Notes under the pieces: model-generated
The model's input: only the letters and a program-made list of their open reading frames with translations
The model's database searches: none
What the model was told of the DNA's origin: nothing
In this document: positions 30,393-40,862 of the stretch, piece after piece
How positions within the stretch are numbered: position 1 is the stretch's first letter
Layout: each line of letters opens with the position of its first letter
Origin: Stentor roeselii
Lineage: Eukaryota > Ciliophora > Heterotrichea > Heterotrichida > Stentoridae
NCBI GenBank assembly: GCA_006503475.1
Contig: RSEH01000126.1
Coordinates: forward strand, 1-64,000
Reading direction: 5' to 3'
DNA length: 64,000 bases
Position numbers and translations under genes: made by a program

Positions 30393-33365
30393 ATGAAAGA
30401 AAACTCTTTTTCTGACTGCCAAGATTTTTTTAGTGAATGTTTCGTGATCGACTCGATAAATGAAGGGAAGAGTCTTGAACTACTTCGACAAAAAGGAGGT
30501 GTTGATGGTCTTTGTCAACTTTTAAGAACCAGTCCAACTGAAGGTCTTGATTCGAATTCGATTGACTCTCGTGAGAAGTTCTTCGGGAAGAATGAAGGTT
30601 ATTCAAGACAAAGAAAATCTTTACTCAGCATAATGTGGGACGCACTTGGCGATACAGTAATTCAGATCTTATTAATCGCTGCTTTAATATCACTGATCAT
30701 CGGAACTATCAAGGATCCTGAATCTGGTTGGGTTGAAGGCTGCGCGATTCTTGTCGCTGTGGTCATTGTTGTCGCAGTCACCACCACAAATGACTATATA
30801 AAAGACGGCCAATTCGTGAAACTCAGCAAGTCTGTCAATCTCTTCATGGTTACCGTTACTCGAGATGGGCGACAACAGGAAATCCCCGCTTCTGGACTCG
30901 TCGTTGGGGACTTGATGCACATCACGCCAGGGGAAATACTCGATATTGACGGAATTCTTATCAAGGCTACAGTTCTTAGAGTTGATGAGAGTCTCATCAC
31001 TGGCGAGTCGCGATCTGTTGTGAAAAAACCTTTAAATGATCAAAGTGATCAAAATGAACTTTCTAGTCCTTTTCTTATCTCGGGAAGTAAAGTCATTGAA
31101 GGCTATGGACTTATGATTGTTTGTGGAGTCGGACTTCACTCGATCAATGAAAAAATCAGGCAGATGAGTGGTGTTGAAAATGAAGAAGAATCCACTCCGT
31201 TGCAAGAAAGACTTGAAAATCTTGCAGAACTTCTTGGAAAAATCGGACTTGTTGCAGGAATTATTTTAGCTTTAGTCCTGCTTCTTTATACTTGCATAGG
31301 GGCTTTGTCGAATGGTGAATGGACTGATGATGAGACTTCTGATGCGGTTTCTGCAGTGATTATTGGAATTACTATTCTTGTAGTTGCTATTCCTGAAGGA
31401 CTTCCACTTGCTTTAACTCTTTCTATGGCGTATTCAGTGATTCGTATGAAAGATGAGAACATCTTCGTTAGACACATTAGAGGATGTGAAATAATGGGAG
31501 CAGCGACTAATGTTTTAACAGATAAAACAGGAACTTTAACTGAAAACAAGATGAAAATCACAGCAGCTGTTTTATTTGAAGATAAAATTAACAGAATGGA
31601 TCAAATTCGTTTAAGCAAAGACCAAACAAATTTACTTTGCAAGGCAATTTCCAGGAATACTACTGCTTTTTTCAAGCAAATCAATGGAATTGAGGAGATC
31701 TCTGGAAGTAAAACAGAAGGTGCACTTATTGAACTAGTAAAAACGTTAGGCAAGGACCTTTACGACTATCGCGATATTCAAGAAGAACTTCACAAGTTCG
31801 CTTTTAATTCAGACTCGAAGAGAATGACAACTGTTTATAATCTTTATAATGAAAAAGCAGAGGTTTATACTAAAGGAGCTGCTGAAGTCGTACTTGACCT
31901 TTGCAAGTTTTACTTTAGTTCGAATTGTGAAATTTTACCGATTGACGATGAAAAAATGCAAGAATTTAAAAGAATTAGTGATAGTTTCGCTTCTAGGAGA
32001 CTCAGAGTCCTTGCTTTAGCTCAGAAGACTTGCCCTGATCACTTAAGTGATCAACAAAGTGACTTTGAACAGGACTTGGTATTGATTGGAATCGTTGGAA
32101 TTGAAGATACTCTTCGAAAAGAAGCCAAAAAGTCAGTGTTTCAAGTTATCAACTCAGGGGTAATTATTAGGATGATCACTGGGGATAATATTGATACTGC
32201 AGTTAGTATCGCTATTGAAGCTGGTCTTATTCCTGCAGAATCAACTGAAAATGAACTTAAAGAATCAGTGATGATTGGAAAAGACTTTCGAGAAAGGTCA
32301 GGAGGACTGAAATACATAAAAAATGATAAAGACGAAATTGTGGAATTCGCTTTGAATGACAAAGAAAAGTTTTTTTCAGTTATTCAGAAACTGAAAGTAC
32401 TTGCACGTTGTTCACCTGAAGATAAGTTGCTTTTGACTGTAGGTCTTAAAGAACTTGGAGAAGTCGTTGCGGTTATTGGAGATGGTTCTAATGACTCTGC
32501 TGCTTTGAAACAATCAGATCTGGGAATAGCGATGATGTCTGGTACACAGTTAGCGAAACAAAGCTCTGATATAATCTTACTCGATGATAACTTTTACAGT
32601 GTTCTCAACTCAATCAAGTGGGGAAGGAATGTTTATGCATGTACTCGAAAGTTTCTACAGTTTCAACTTACTGTTAATATAGTTGCACTTTCTATTACTA
32701 TAATAGGAGGAATCTCTGTTAGGTCCATCACAATCACTGCTGTTCAAATGCTTTGGGTCAACCTTATCATGGACTCTTTCGCTGCACTGGCTTTGGCGAC
32801 AGAGCCTCCTGATGAGCGGTTGTTGGATTCGAAGCCGTTCGGAAGGACTGAACATATAATTATAAGTGATATGGTCATCACTGTTCTCAGTCAGTCAGTT
32901 TTTCAAATCACTGTCCTCATGATCATTCTTTTCCTCGGTCCTAGCATCTTCGATGTTGACCCAGGGTGGGAAAGTGACGATTGGAGTGAAGATAACGCAA
33001 AACATTTTACAATACTTTTTGATACTTTTGTTATGTTCCAACTGTTCAATGAAATCAACTGCAGAAAATTACATATGAATGAAGTGAACGTTTTTAAGAA
33101 CTTTTTCAATAACTGGATGTTTCATTTTATTTTTATTTTGACTTTCATTGTTCAAATTGTTTTTGTGCAGTTCGGAGGAGAGTTCATGGGATGCTCAGGG
33201 TTGAACTTTTGGCAACATCTTGCTTGTATTGGAATCGGAGCATGTGCACTGGGTTTCGGAATTTTAGTAAGGTTTGCTGTTGTGACATATCGAACTCGGC
33301 ATTTCAAAGAGGCTAAAAGAAGAGAGCATTACGATGAAGACCAAAGTTTACTGAAATCAGCTTAA
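30393..33365 (+). CDS. Plasma-membrane-type Ca2+-transporting P-type ATPase (copy 1)
   Basis: A 990-residue P-type ATPase of the PMCA (IIB) type that exports Ca2+ from the cytosol at the expense of ATP. Seen: TGES (about 202-205) in the actuator domain, 'VAIPEGLPLALTLSMAYSV' in M4, the phosphorylation motif DKTGTLTEN with Asp at about 377, 'MITGDNIDTAVSIA' and GDGSNDSAALKQSDLGIAM (from about 696) in the hinge, and M5/M6 'FLQFQLTVNIVALS' with 'QMLWVNLIMDSFAALALATE'. The C-terminal tail is short (about 25 residues) and lacks a long calmodulin-binding extension. The start has no alternative upstream and lies 12 nt behind the EF-hand gene's stop. The 3' 838 nt are almost identical to those of the tandem copy. 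Confidence 0.95.
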   Translation: MKENSFSDCQDFFSECFVIDSINEGKSLELLRQKGGVDGLCQLLRTSPTEGLDSNSIDSREKFFGKNEGYSRQRKSLLSIMWDALGDTVIQILLIAALISLIIGTIKDPESGWVEGCAILVAVVIVVAVTTTNDYIKDGQFVKLSKSVNLFMVTVTRDGRQQEIPASGLVVGDLMHITPGEILDIDGILIKATVLRVDESLITGESRSVVKKPLNDQSDQNELSSPFLISGSKVIEGYGLMIVCGVGLHSINEKIRQMSGVENEEESTPLQERLENLAELLGKIGLVAGIILALVLLLYTCIGALSNGEWTDDETSDAVSAVIIGITILVVAIPEGLPLALTLSMAYSVIRMKDENIFVRHIRGCEIMGAATNVLTDKTGTLTENKMKITAAVLFEDKINRMDQIRLSKDQTNLLCKAISRNTTAFFKQINGIEEISGSKTEGALIELVKTLGKDLYDYRDIQEELHKFAFNSDSKRMTTVYNLYNEKAEVYTKGAAEVVLDLCKFYFSSNCEILPIDDEKMQEFKRISDSFASRRLRVLALAQKTCPDHLSDQQSDFEQDLVLIGIVGIEDTLRKEAKKSVFQVINSGVIIRMITGDNIDTAVSIAIEAGLIPAESTENELKESVMIGKDFRERSGGLKYIKNDKDEIVEFALNDKEKFFSVIQKLKVLARCSPEDKLLLTVGLKELGEVVAVIGDGSNDSAALKQSDLGIAMMSGTQLAKQSSDIILLDDNFYSVLNSIKWGRNVYACTRKFLQFQLTVNIVALSITIIGGISVRSITITAVQMLWVNLIMDSFAALALATEPPDERLLDSKPFGRTEHIIISDMVITVLSQSVFQITVLMIILFLGPSIFDVDPGWESDDWSEDNAKHFTILFDTFVMFQLFNEINCRKLHMNEVNVFKNFFNNWMFHFIFILTFIVQIVFVQFGGEFMGCSGLNFWQHLACIGIGACALGFGILVRFAVVTYRTRHFKEAKRREHYDEDQSLLKSA
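32415..33252 (+). repeat. Near-identical 838-nt block, copy A
   Basis: Matches 35428-36265 at nearly every base, silent sites included, with only scattered changes, whereas sequence upstream in the two ATPase genes has diverged widely and the last 110 bases also differ. It encodes the hinge and membrane helices M5-M10. Confidence 0.93.
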
Positions 33366-33411
33366 AATAGCCTAATAACTTCCCACATCTCAAATTTAAT
33401 CATTTTCAAAA

Positions 33412-36384
33412 ATGTCAGATTTTAATCAAAACATTCAAAATCTAAAATCTACTCTCGAGTCTTTTTTCATTTTAGATTCAATTCAAACCGGTGAAAGCCT
33501 TTCCACTTTAAAACAAATGACAATATCAAGTCTTTGTTCATCTTTAGAAACAAGTAAAACCAAAGGAATCGACCCTTCATCACTTAACGACCGGTACAAG
33601 AACTTCGGTAAAAATTTATCATTCAAGGCAGAACGCGAGTCAATTTTTCAGATAATTTTGAATTGTCTAGACGACAGCGTAATTCAAATCCTGATCCTCG
33701 CATCAATCCTTTCCCTCATCATCGGAACAATTCAAGACCCAGAGTCAGGGTGGATAGAAGGCCTTGCGATATTAGTGGCAGTTTTAATAGTCCTCACAGT
33801 AACTACCACAAACGACTACTTAAAAGACAGCAAGTTTCTAAAGCTCAGCAATTCAGTGAATTTCCATCAAGTGATCGTTACTCGAGAAGGAAGACAACAA
33901 GAAATCCCTTCATCAGAACTTGCTGTCGGCGACCTTCTTCACGTGAATCCTGGAGAAGTCCTTGAAGTAGATGGAGTTTTAACCAAATCTTTTCAGTTAA
34001 AAGTCGACCAAAGTGCAATAACAGGCGAATCAGATTTAATTGAAAAGGTTTCAATTTCTGACTCAGAAGTCAACATTGATCCTTTTTTAATTTCTGGAAG
34101 TAAAATCATTGAAGGCTCAGGGTCGATGATCGTCCTTTGTGTGGGTCTTTCCGCTGTCAATGAAAAAATCAGGTCTAAAGCTGGGTCGAAACCAGAAGAC
34201 GAACAGACTCCTCTGCAGGAAAAACTTGAAGAAATGGCCTGGACGCTCGGAAAAATCGGTTTGGCTGCGGGAGCCTTGATGACAATGGTCCTCGTGGCTT
34301 ACATCGCGTTGGAAGCTGTTAAGGCTGAGGAGTGGACCCGAAAAGACACGTCTGAAGTGGTCTCAGCTTTCATCATCGGCATCACTATTCTCGTCATCGC
34401 AATACCTGAAGGACTTCCACTCGCTGTCACCTTGTCCATGGCTTACTCTGTCGTTAAAATGAAAGAAGAAAAAATATTTGTTAGACATATTCGAGGATGT
34501 GAAGTCATGGGAGCTACTACTGTTGTTCTTACTGATAAAACTGGAACTTTAACGGAAAATAAAATGCAGGTTACTGGGTTTTACCTTTTTGGAAAGGAAA
34601 TGAAGGTGGAAGAGGTTAAAAATTTAGGAGATGTTCAGAAAGAAGTTATTTGTAAAGCGATTTCGAGGAATTCAACTGCTTTTTTTAAGGGTCAGGGTGA
34701 ATTTGTTGAAACTTCTGGAAGTCAAACTGAATCAGCGCTTATTGAACTTGTTAGGACTTTGGGTAAAGATATTTACTTATTTCGTGACCCTGACCTTGAA
34801 GTTAACAAGTTTGCTTTTAACTCGAAGGACAAGAAAATGACGACTGTTTATAAAGTAGATGATTTTTCTGCTGAGGTGTACTCGAAAGGCGCTGGAGAAG
34901 TGATTCTAGCTTTTTGCAGTTATTTTTTTGATGAGGATCTAGAAGTTTGTGAAATTTCTCCTGAAAAACTGCAGGAAATTCAAGAAAATATCGAAAAATT
35001 CGCGAAAAATCAACTTAGGGTTCTTGGTCTTTCAATGAAAACTCTTCCTCTTGATTACAGTGTGAGTCAAAATGACCTTGAGTCAGGTAGCACCTTTATT
35101 GGTCTCATTGCTATTAAAGATGTTCTCAGAAAAGACGCGAAACTTGCAGTCACTCAAGTTCAGAAGGCAGGCCTCGAAATCAAGATGATGACTGGAGATA
35201 ACCTTGAAACTGCCGTGAGTATCGCAAAACTCACCCACATCCTTCCTGACCCTTTTCCAGAGTCACAAGCAGATCTTTCAGTAATGCTCGGAAAAGACTT
35301 TTTCAATAGGTCTGGAGGACTGATATTTGAAAAAGATGAAAAAGGTCAAATCTCTAAAATTAAACTTGCCAGCCCTGACCAGTTTCGAGCTACTGTGAAA
35401 TATCTTAAAGTTCTGGCAAGATGCTCTCCTGAAGATAAGTTGCTTTTGACTGTGGGTCTTAAAGAACTTGGAGAAGTCGTTGCGGTTATTGGAGATGGTT
35501 CTAATGATGCTGGAGCTTTGAAACAGTCAAATTTGGGAATTGTGATGATGTCTGGTACACAGTTAGCGAAACAAAGCTCTGATATAATCTTACTCGATGA
35601 TAACTTTTACAGTGTTCTCAACTCAATCAAGTGGGGAAGGAATGTTTATGCATGTACTCGAAAGTTTCTGCAGTTTCAACTTACTGTTAATATAGTTGCA
35701 CTTTCTTGTTCTATAATAGGAGGAATCGCTGTTAGGACCGTCACAATCACTGCTGTTCAAATGCTTTGGGTCAACCTTATCATGGACTCCTTCGCTGCAC
35801 TGGCTTTGGCAACAGAGCCTCCTGATGAGCGGTTGTTGGATTCGAAGCCGTTCGGAAGGACTGAACATATAATTATAAGTGATATGGTCATCACTGTTCT
35901 CAGTCAGTCAGTTTTTCAAATCTCTGTCCTCATGATCATTCTTTTCCTCGGTCCTAGTATCTTCGATGTTGACCCAGGGTGGGAAAGTGACGATTGGAGT
36001 GAAGATAACGCAAAACATTTTACAATACTTTTTGATACTTTTGTTATGTTCCAACTGTTCAATGAAATCAACTGCAGAAAAGTTCAAATGAATGAGGTTA
36101 ACGTTTTTAAGAACTTTTTTAACAACTGGATGTTTCATTTTATTTTTATTTTGACTTTCATTGTTCAAATTGTTTTTGTGCAGTTCGGAGGAGAGTTCAT
36201 GGGATGCTCAGGGTTGAACTTTTGGCAACATCTTACTTGCATTGGAATCGGAGCATGTGCACTGGTATTCGAGGTTTGTGTCAGGTTTACCGTTAGTAAC
36301 TATCGTGCTCAGCGCGATAAGAAAAATAGAAAAAATGAGAATTATAAAGAATATCGCTCTTTGTTAAACTCAAGTTCACTATAA
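33412..36384 (+). CDS. Plasma-membrane-type Ca2+-transporting P-type ATPase (copy 2)
   Basis: A second 990-residue PMCA-type pump, 46 nt behind the first and of identical length. It keeps TGES, 'VIAIPEGLPLAVTLSMAYSV', DKTGTLTEN and 'MMTGDNLETAVSIA', so the catalytic cycle should be intact. Its hinge reads GDGSNDAGALKQSNLGIVM: the acidic residue usually found just before the Ile/Val/Leu-Gly pair of this motif (Asp in copy 1) is Asn. The N-terminal 2 kb differ substantially from copy 1, including most silent sites, whereas 35428-36265 is nearly identical, a mosaic best explained by gene conversion. The tail is short and basic (KKNRKNENYKEYRS). Likely a paralogue with distinct N-terminal regulation or location but the same transport core. 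Confidence 0.95.
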   Translation: MSDFNQNIQNLKSTLESFFILDSIQTGESLSTLKQMTISSLCSSLETSKTKGIDPSSLNDRYKNFGKNLSFKAERESIFQIILNCLDDSVIQILILASILSLIIGTIQDPESGWIEGLAILVAVLIVLTVTTTNDYLKDSKFLKLSNSVNFHQVIVTREGRQQEIPSSELAVGDLLHVNPGEVLEVDGVLTKSFQLKVDQSAITGESDLIEKVSISDSEVNIDPFLISGSKIIEGSGSMIVLCVGLSAVNEKIRSKAGSKPEDEQTPLQEKLEEMAWTLGKIGLAAGALMTMVLVAYIALEAVKAEEWTRKDTSEVVSAFIIGITILVIAIPEGLPLAVTLSMAYSVVKMKEEKIFVRHIRGCEVMGATTVVLTDKTGTLTENKMQVTGFYLFGKEMKVEEVKNLGDVQKEVICKAISRNSTAFFKGQGEFVETSGSQTESALIELVRTLGKDIYLFRDPDLEVNKFAFNSKDKKMTTVYKVDDFSAEVYSKGAGEVILAFCSYFFDEDLEVCEISPEKLQEIQENIEKFAKNQLRVLGLSMKTLPLDYSVSQNDLESGSTFIGLIAIKDVLRKDAKLAVTQVQKAGLEIKMMTGDNLETAVSIAKLTHILPDPFPESQADLSVMLGKDFFNRSGGLIFEKDEKGQISKIKLASPDQFRATVKYLKVLARCSPEDKLLLTVGLKELGEVVAVIGDGSNDAGALKQSNLGIVMMSGTQLAKQSSDIILLDDNFYSVLNSIKWGRNVYACTRKFLQFQLTVNIVALSCSIIGGIAVRTVTITAVQMLWVNLIMDSFAALALATEPPDERLLDSKPFGRTEHIIISDMVITVLSQSVFQISVLMIILFLGPSIFDVDPGWESDDWSEDNAKHFTILFDTFVMFQLFNEINCRKVQMNEVNVFKNFFNNWMFHFIFILTFIVQIVFVQFGGEFMGCSGLNFWQHLTCIGIGACALVFEVCVRFTVSNYRAQRDKKNRKNENYKEYRSLLNSSSL
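35428..36265 (+). repeat. Near-identical 838-nt block, copy B
   Basis: Partner of 32415-33252, in the same orientation, 3013 bp apart. Boundaries are sharp: identity starts at 'cctgaagataag' and ends at 'gtgcactgg'. Confidence 0.93.
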
Positions 36385-36602
36385 TTAATCTTTTAAGTAA
36401 TCTTCCACAATTTATATCAATAATCTTTCAACTCAAACTAAGCATTTCTTAGCCTTATCGAAAATATTTATTTAAATCACTTACTTCTCTATAATCAATT
36501 TTCATATAATTTCCCAAAACAAAAGAAACTAACATCACAACAAAATTTTCCATTAAAAAATCAGCCTTTATCTAATCTAACATAAATATAAGAAAGTCAT
36601 TA

Positions 36603-39600
36603 ATGGGCTGTATATGTGGAAAACCCATCGTCAAAGCCTCAGTCTCCAAGGTAAAAACCTTCAAATCCGAAAAACCAAAACAAGAAAGACCTCAAATCCC
36701 AAACATTCCCTTACAAGAAACCTCAAACGAGTCCGACCGAATCCTAATCAACCAGCCATCAGAAAACAAGAAAAAATGTTCTAAAATTTACGAATTTCCA
36801 AGAAAAACAGTCCTGATAAACTCAACAAGCCAAATTAAAACAAAGCATCTTCCACCCTCAGACCCAAAATCTTTAGAAATCTGGACAAATCTTCTAAAGT
36901 CACATAAAGATTCATCTATTCCCAGCTTGAAACCAGTGAAAAGTACCAATCGTTGCATATCAAATGAATGGGACTTAAGTTTTTTACTTGACTTGACCAT
37001 TAAAATTTTGCAGCTTCCTTCTCGAAATTGGGTCGAGGAAGAACTTGAAATACTTCAAAATGTGAAGAAAAGTCAAAGTTTGAAGGAAAAAAGGAAAAAC
37101 TTTCAGTTAAAGTTTCAATTTCAGTGGCTTTTATGGGCTGTTCGAAATGTTTGGTTTTTTTTTATTAATGGAAAAAGTAGTAGGGTGGGGATTGACTTTG
37201 AAAGTCTTTCTGGGGTTAAAGTCGACCTGCCTGAAAACCCGGAAGACTGGTTTGAAGGATTTGAATTTAAGAATGTCTGGTTCCAGGTGACGTTACGAGG
37301 TTCAGAATCAGCGAAAACAAGTAAAAACGAGTTAAAAGCGATGAAAAACTTATACCTCGACAGTTTAATATCAGAAAATTCTTTACACTTCCCATTTTTC
37401 CACCTCCTCTCCAGCAGCATCTACCAATTCTCCGCAGTTCCATCATACCCCGAGCCACTAAGCCACTTATCAAATGACTTATTTCTTTCCCTGATGTCGA
37501 ATCCTCATCTTCTTATCCCCAAGTTCAACTTATTCCTTCCTTCCACTTCAAAGTCCTTGACCCTTGCCCACAACTTCTTAACATTCATGCCTTTCGAATC
37601 AAGCAGGTCACTTTTAGCGCTTTTCGACTGTAAGACCTCAAAAATCCATCTTTCATTAAACCACTTCGAATCCTCAGCAAGCAAGTCAGAAATCGCAGAC
37701 CTTCTTTACCCAGAAGGTTTTTCAGGACGTTTAAAAATATCTCAAAACTCTTTCACTTTACATGGGTGGAACTGTCTTATATTCTGGGATAATTCATCAA
37801 AAACCAACACTTTTCACCCTTTTTCTCAGTTTTTTGCGGCGGTTCCTGGAAACTTTTTAGTGATTTTCTTAGAATCTAGAGGAAAAGTAAAGAGACAGGT
37901 CGATGTGAACTTAAGTCGACAGAAAAATCCTTCAGTTCTGAAAGCTTCTCTTAAAACTTGTGCGAATCAACTGGAAATTAAAGAAGCGATTAATTCACAA
38001 GAAGCTCTTGAAGAGTTAATTCATCGAAAAGGTCTTCGAAAGTACCATCAGTGGATACTTTACTCGAAAAGTCGCAGTGAAAGGACTTGCTCGTTACTTG
38101 AAGGCAGTCTTCTGGCAAGGGCATTAAAAAAATCAGTTCAGGCTGAAGCTGCTGAGAATCCATTAGTGAAGGCAAAGAAGTTAAATTCAAGATTAGCTGG
38201 AATGATTAATAGTTTGTTGAAGAAATCGCTGGAAAGTGATGAAAATGTCAGAAAAATCGCTTTTGCATTGTTTATTGATAGACTTTCCGCTGTGAGTGAC
38301 TTGTTGAGGATTGAGAATCAAAGTGATGTTAGTTCAAGTCGAATTATTGAATCGATTCCTAATAAAATGAACAGTGCCACTTTTTTTAAAACTACTGAAA
38401 TCATTGAAAAAATATTGACTGTCCCTGAGAGACACCCGAAGACTTTTTTACTTTCTTTGGAACATCAGATGAATTTTAAGTTTGAATCGAGAATCTTGAT
38501 TCAAGCGGGAAATGACCCTTTTCAGTTCTTGGATCAGCAGAATCAAGTTCAAGCAGCTGATATTGTTGCTTATTCGAATAGATTTTTTTCTATTGTTTCG
38601 TTGAGGGAAGAATGCTTTTTAATGCTTAGGAAATTGGAGTTGGATGTTTCGAATGATGACTTTTCTTCTGAGGATAACTCGCAGATATTGTTGTTTCATC
38701 GGGAAAGTGAATTGGCTAGTTCTGAAATGATTTATCCTGCTGATCTTTATAGCAAAAATCCTTTGTTTTTTAGTGAAAGTTACTCGTTACCTGATCAACA
38801 AATCTTAGAATCCTGGTTATCCTCTACTAAAAAGCTCTCAAAAGACGTGATATCCCCACAAGGCGACGAGTCCTTCATTCTAGAAATTCTCTACAAACTA
38901 ATCCAAATCCAATCATCAAACAACAAGTCAAGTTCCACAAGTGAAATTCTCCAATCAAACCTATCCCAAGCCTGCAAGTTACTAGACGACTCCTTCTTCA
39001 CGCCAGCAGATGAAGTGATTTCCTTTTTCATGTCAGCCGGTCTGGCAAGTGAGTATTCCGACCACATGGCAAGTGAGCAAAGTTACATGACCTGCCTTCT
39101 TCTTCTGACCCGTCTTTACGGCGACCCTCGGGGTCGCTTGAACCTTGGCACTCCCTGGCAATTGACAGCCGCTTGGAAATTAAGTAAATTATCCAGAGAA
39201 GACAAGCGAATACAAGACGCTCAACTTGCAGAAGAGCACTTCGACAGTATTTTCATGAAAACCTCTGGTTTTCTCCATAGTTCACAGAAAAAGTACTCAA
39301 AAAGTTCAGCTAAGCAACAAGCAAGTATTTACAGTAGTCCTTTCGAGTCTTGTTCTGACCCGCTCTGGGAAGATGTCCTTGCCTGGGTCGTCAGTAACTG
39401 TGTTTGCATGTTTTCAACGGGAGTCTTGTGGAATAAGGCAGAGGTCAGGGAGTTCATTAGACTCACTCAAGTCGTTCAGCCGCTGAGTCAAATGGTTAAT
39501 ACCAGTGGGGCTTCCACGCCGAGTAGCAGTAAAGAGTCGAAGAGGACTGGTCATCAGTGCTCGCTTAGTCAAGCTGTTTTGATGCAGGAGTTCGCTTTAA

Positions 39601-40856
39601 ATGTCGAGAATTTGAAAGGAGTTGTTTATGTCTGGGGATCTGATACTGAAGGACAACTTGGAATTTCTATTGATCATCAGTTCACTCAGGTTCAGATGTA
39701 CCCCAGAATGGTCACTGCTTTGAAGGATCAGGTCGTTTGTGAAATCGCAGCTGGAGCTCTTCATTGTGTAGCGGTTACAGTCAATGGAACTTGCTTTGCT
39801 TGGGGAAATAATGATCAGGGACAACTTGGACTCGGACCGGAAATGCCTCCGGTTGTGGCTAGTCCGGTGCATGTTAAAGCTATCAATCTTATTAAGTCAG
39901 CGGCTTGTGGATATCAGCATTCGGTTTTTTTAACGGTTTCTGGAAATATACTCACTTGCGGCCTTGGAGAAGGAGGAGTTTTAGGTCATTCGAACTCAAA
40001 AAGCTGTTCATATCCAAAAACGATTCTAAGCATGACTAAAATTCCATTTTCCAGCATAGTATCAGGAGCCTTCCACTCCCTAGCCCTGACCCCATCAGGT
40101 TCCTTATTCGTATGGGGTCGAGGTGAAGGGGGTCAATTAGGTCTAGACCCAGAAGATCTTCAAAAGTCCGGTCAAGACCTTTTCATCGATTCTCCAACTC
40201 GAGTGCAAGGTGTTCTTTCCGATTTAAAAATAATCCAAGTGGCAAGCGGAGAAGCTCACAACCTGGCTTTGACCTCCCAAGGGAAAGTTTTCGCCTGGGG
40301 CTGGGGAAGCAACGGTCAACTTGGCAACGGTTTCCGCGAAGAAGACTTCGAAGAAGCAGGCAACATGCTTTCCATTCAATACAACCCGTCACTTATAATA
40401 GCTTTCAACTTTCCAATCAAACAAGTCGCTGCAGGGGGTCTTTTTTCAATGTTTTTATCAGCGGATAATGAAGTCTTCATTTGTGGAGCAAATGATAAAA
40501 AACAACTTGGACTTGAAGGGCAGAATAAAGATGTCGCCATTCCTACGAGGATTGAAGCTTTCACTGGCTACCCAGTGGAAAGTGTTGCTTGTGGAGAAAG
40601 TCATTGTATTGCTGTTGCGCCGAAAATGCTATGGACCTGGGGAAATCATCTTGATCATCGACTGGGACTTGGAGAAATGCAGACTTTTTCCATGCCGAGA
40701 CCTTTGCAGAGCTTGGCTAATGCACAGGTTGAAAAGTTGAGCTGTGGAAGAATGCACTCGATGGCACTTATTGGAAAGGTTGATAAAGCAGGAGGGCTGG
40801 TAAGTGATGTGAACTTTTGTGTTAAGGCTTTTGGTGAGTGCAAGATTGAATTTTAA
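36603..40856 (+). CDS. RCC1-repeat protein with lipid-anchor-type N-terminus, 1417 aa
   Basis: The C-terminal 390 residues (about 1003-1390) hold about seven RCC1 repeats, enough for one seven-bladed propeller. Typical units read 'VYVWGSDTEGQLGI', 'CFAWGNNDQGQLGLG', 'LFVWGRGEGGQLGLD' and 'VFAWGWGSNGQLGNG', with 'GALHCVAV' or 'GEAHNLAL' between. The first 1000 residues are helical and Ser/Lys/Leu-rich without a family I recognise. The protein begins Met-Gly-Cys-Ile-Cys-Gly-Lys, a classical N-myristoylation and palmitoylation signal, so membrane attachment is likely. RCC1 propellers act in nucleotide exchange, ubiquitin ligation or scaffolding. No HECT or PH domain is present, so the biochemical role is open. 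The gene ends 6 nt from the convergent coiled-coil gene. Confidence 0.88.
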   Translation: MGCICGKPIVKASVSKVKTFKSEKPKQERPQIPNIPLQETSNESDRILINQPSENKKKCSKIYEFPRKTVLINSTSQIKTKHLPPSDPKSLEIWTNLLKSHKDSSIPSLKPVKSTNRCISNEWDLSFLLDLTIKILQLPSRNWVEEELEILQNVKKSQSLKEKRKNFQLKFQFQWLLWAVRNVWFFFINGKSSRVGIDFESLSGVKVDLPENPEDWFEGFEFKNVWFQVTLRGSESAKTSKNELKAMKNLYLDSLISENSLHFPFFHLLSSSIYQFSAVPSYPEPLSHLSNDLFLSLMSNPHLLIPKFNLFLPSTSKSLTLAHNFLTFMPFESSRSLLALFDCKTSKIHLSLNHFESSASKSEIADLLYPEGFSGRLKISQNSFTLHGWNCLIFWDNSSKTNTFHPFSQFFAAVPGNFLVIFLESRGKVKRQVDVNLSRQKNPSVLKASLKTCANQLEIKEAINSQEALEELIHRKGLRKYHQWILYSKSRSERTCSLLEGSLLARALKKSVQAEAAENPLVKAKKLNSRLAGMINSLLKKSLESDENVRKIAFALFIDRLSAVSDLLRIENQSDVSSSRIIESIPNKMNSATFFKTTEIIEKILTVPERHPKTFLLSLEHQMNFKFESRILIQAGNDPFQFLDQQNQVQAADIVAYSNRFFSIVSLREECFLMLRKLELDVSNDDFSSEDNSQILLFHRESELASSEMIYPADLYSKNPLFFSESYSLPDQQILESWLSSTKKLSKDVISPQGDESFILEILYKLIQIQSSNNKSSSTSEILQSNLSQACKLLDDSFFTPADEVISFFMSAGLASEYSDHMASEQSYMTCLLLLTRLYGDPRGRLNLGTPWQLTAAWKLSKLSREDKRIQDAQLAEEHFDSIFMKTSGFLHSSQKKYSKSSAKQQASIYSSPFESCSDPLWEDVLAWVVSNCVCMFSTGVLWNKAEVREFIRLTQVVQPLSQMVNTSGASTPSSSKESKRTGHQCSLSQAVLMQEFALNVENLKGVVYVWGSDTEGQLGISIDHQFTQVQMYPRMVTALKDQVVCEIAAGALHCVAVTVNGTCFAWGNNDQGQLGLGPEMPPVVASPVHVKAINLIKSAACGYQHSVFLTVSGNILTCGLGEGGVLGHSNSKSCSYPKTILSMTKIPFSSIVSGAFHSLALTPSGSLFVWGRGEGGQLGLDPEDLQKSGQDLFIDSPTRVQGVLSDLKIIQVASGEAHNLALTSQGKVFAWGWGSNGQLGNGFREEDFEEAGNMLSIQYNPSLIIAFNFPIKQVAAGGLFSMFLSADNEVFICGANDKKQLGLEGQNKDVAIPTRIEAFTGYPVESVACGESHCIAVAPKMLWTWGNHLDHRLGLGEMQTFSMPRPLQSLANAQVEKLSCGRMHSMALIGKVDKAGGLVSDVNFCVKAFGECKIEF

Positions 40857-40862
40857 TTTAAG

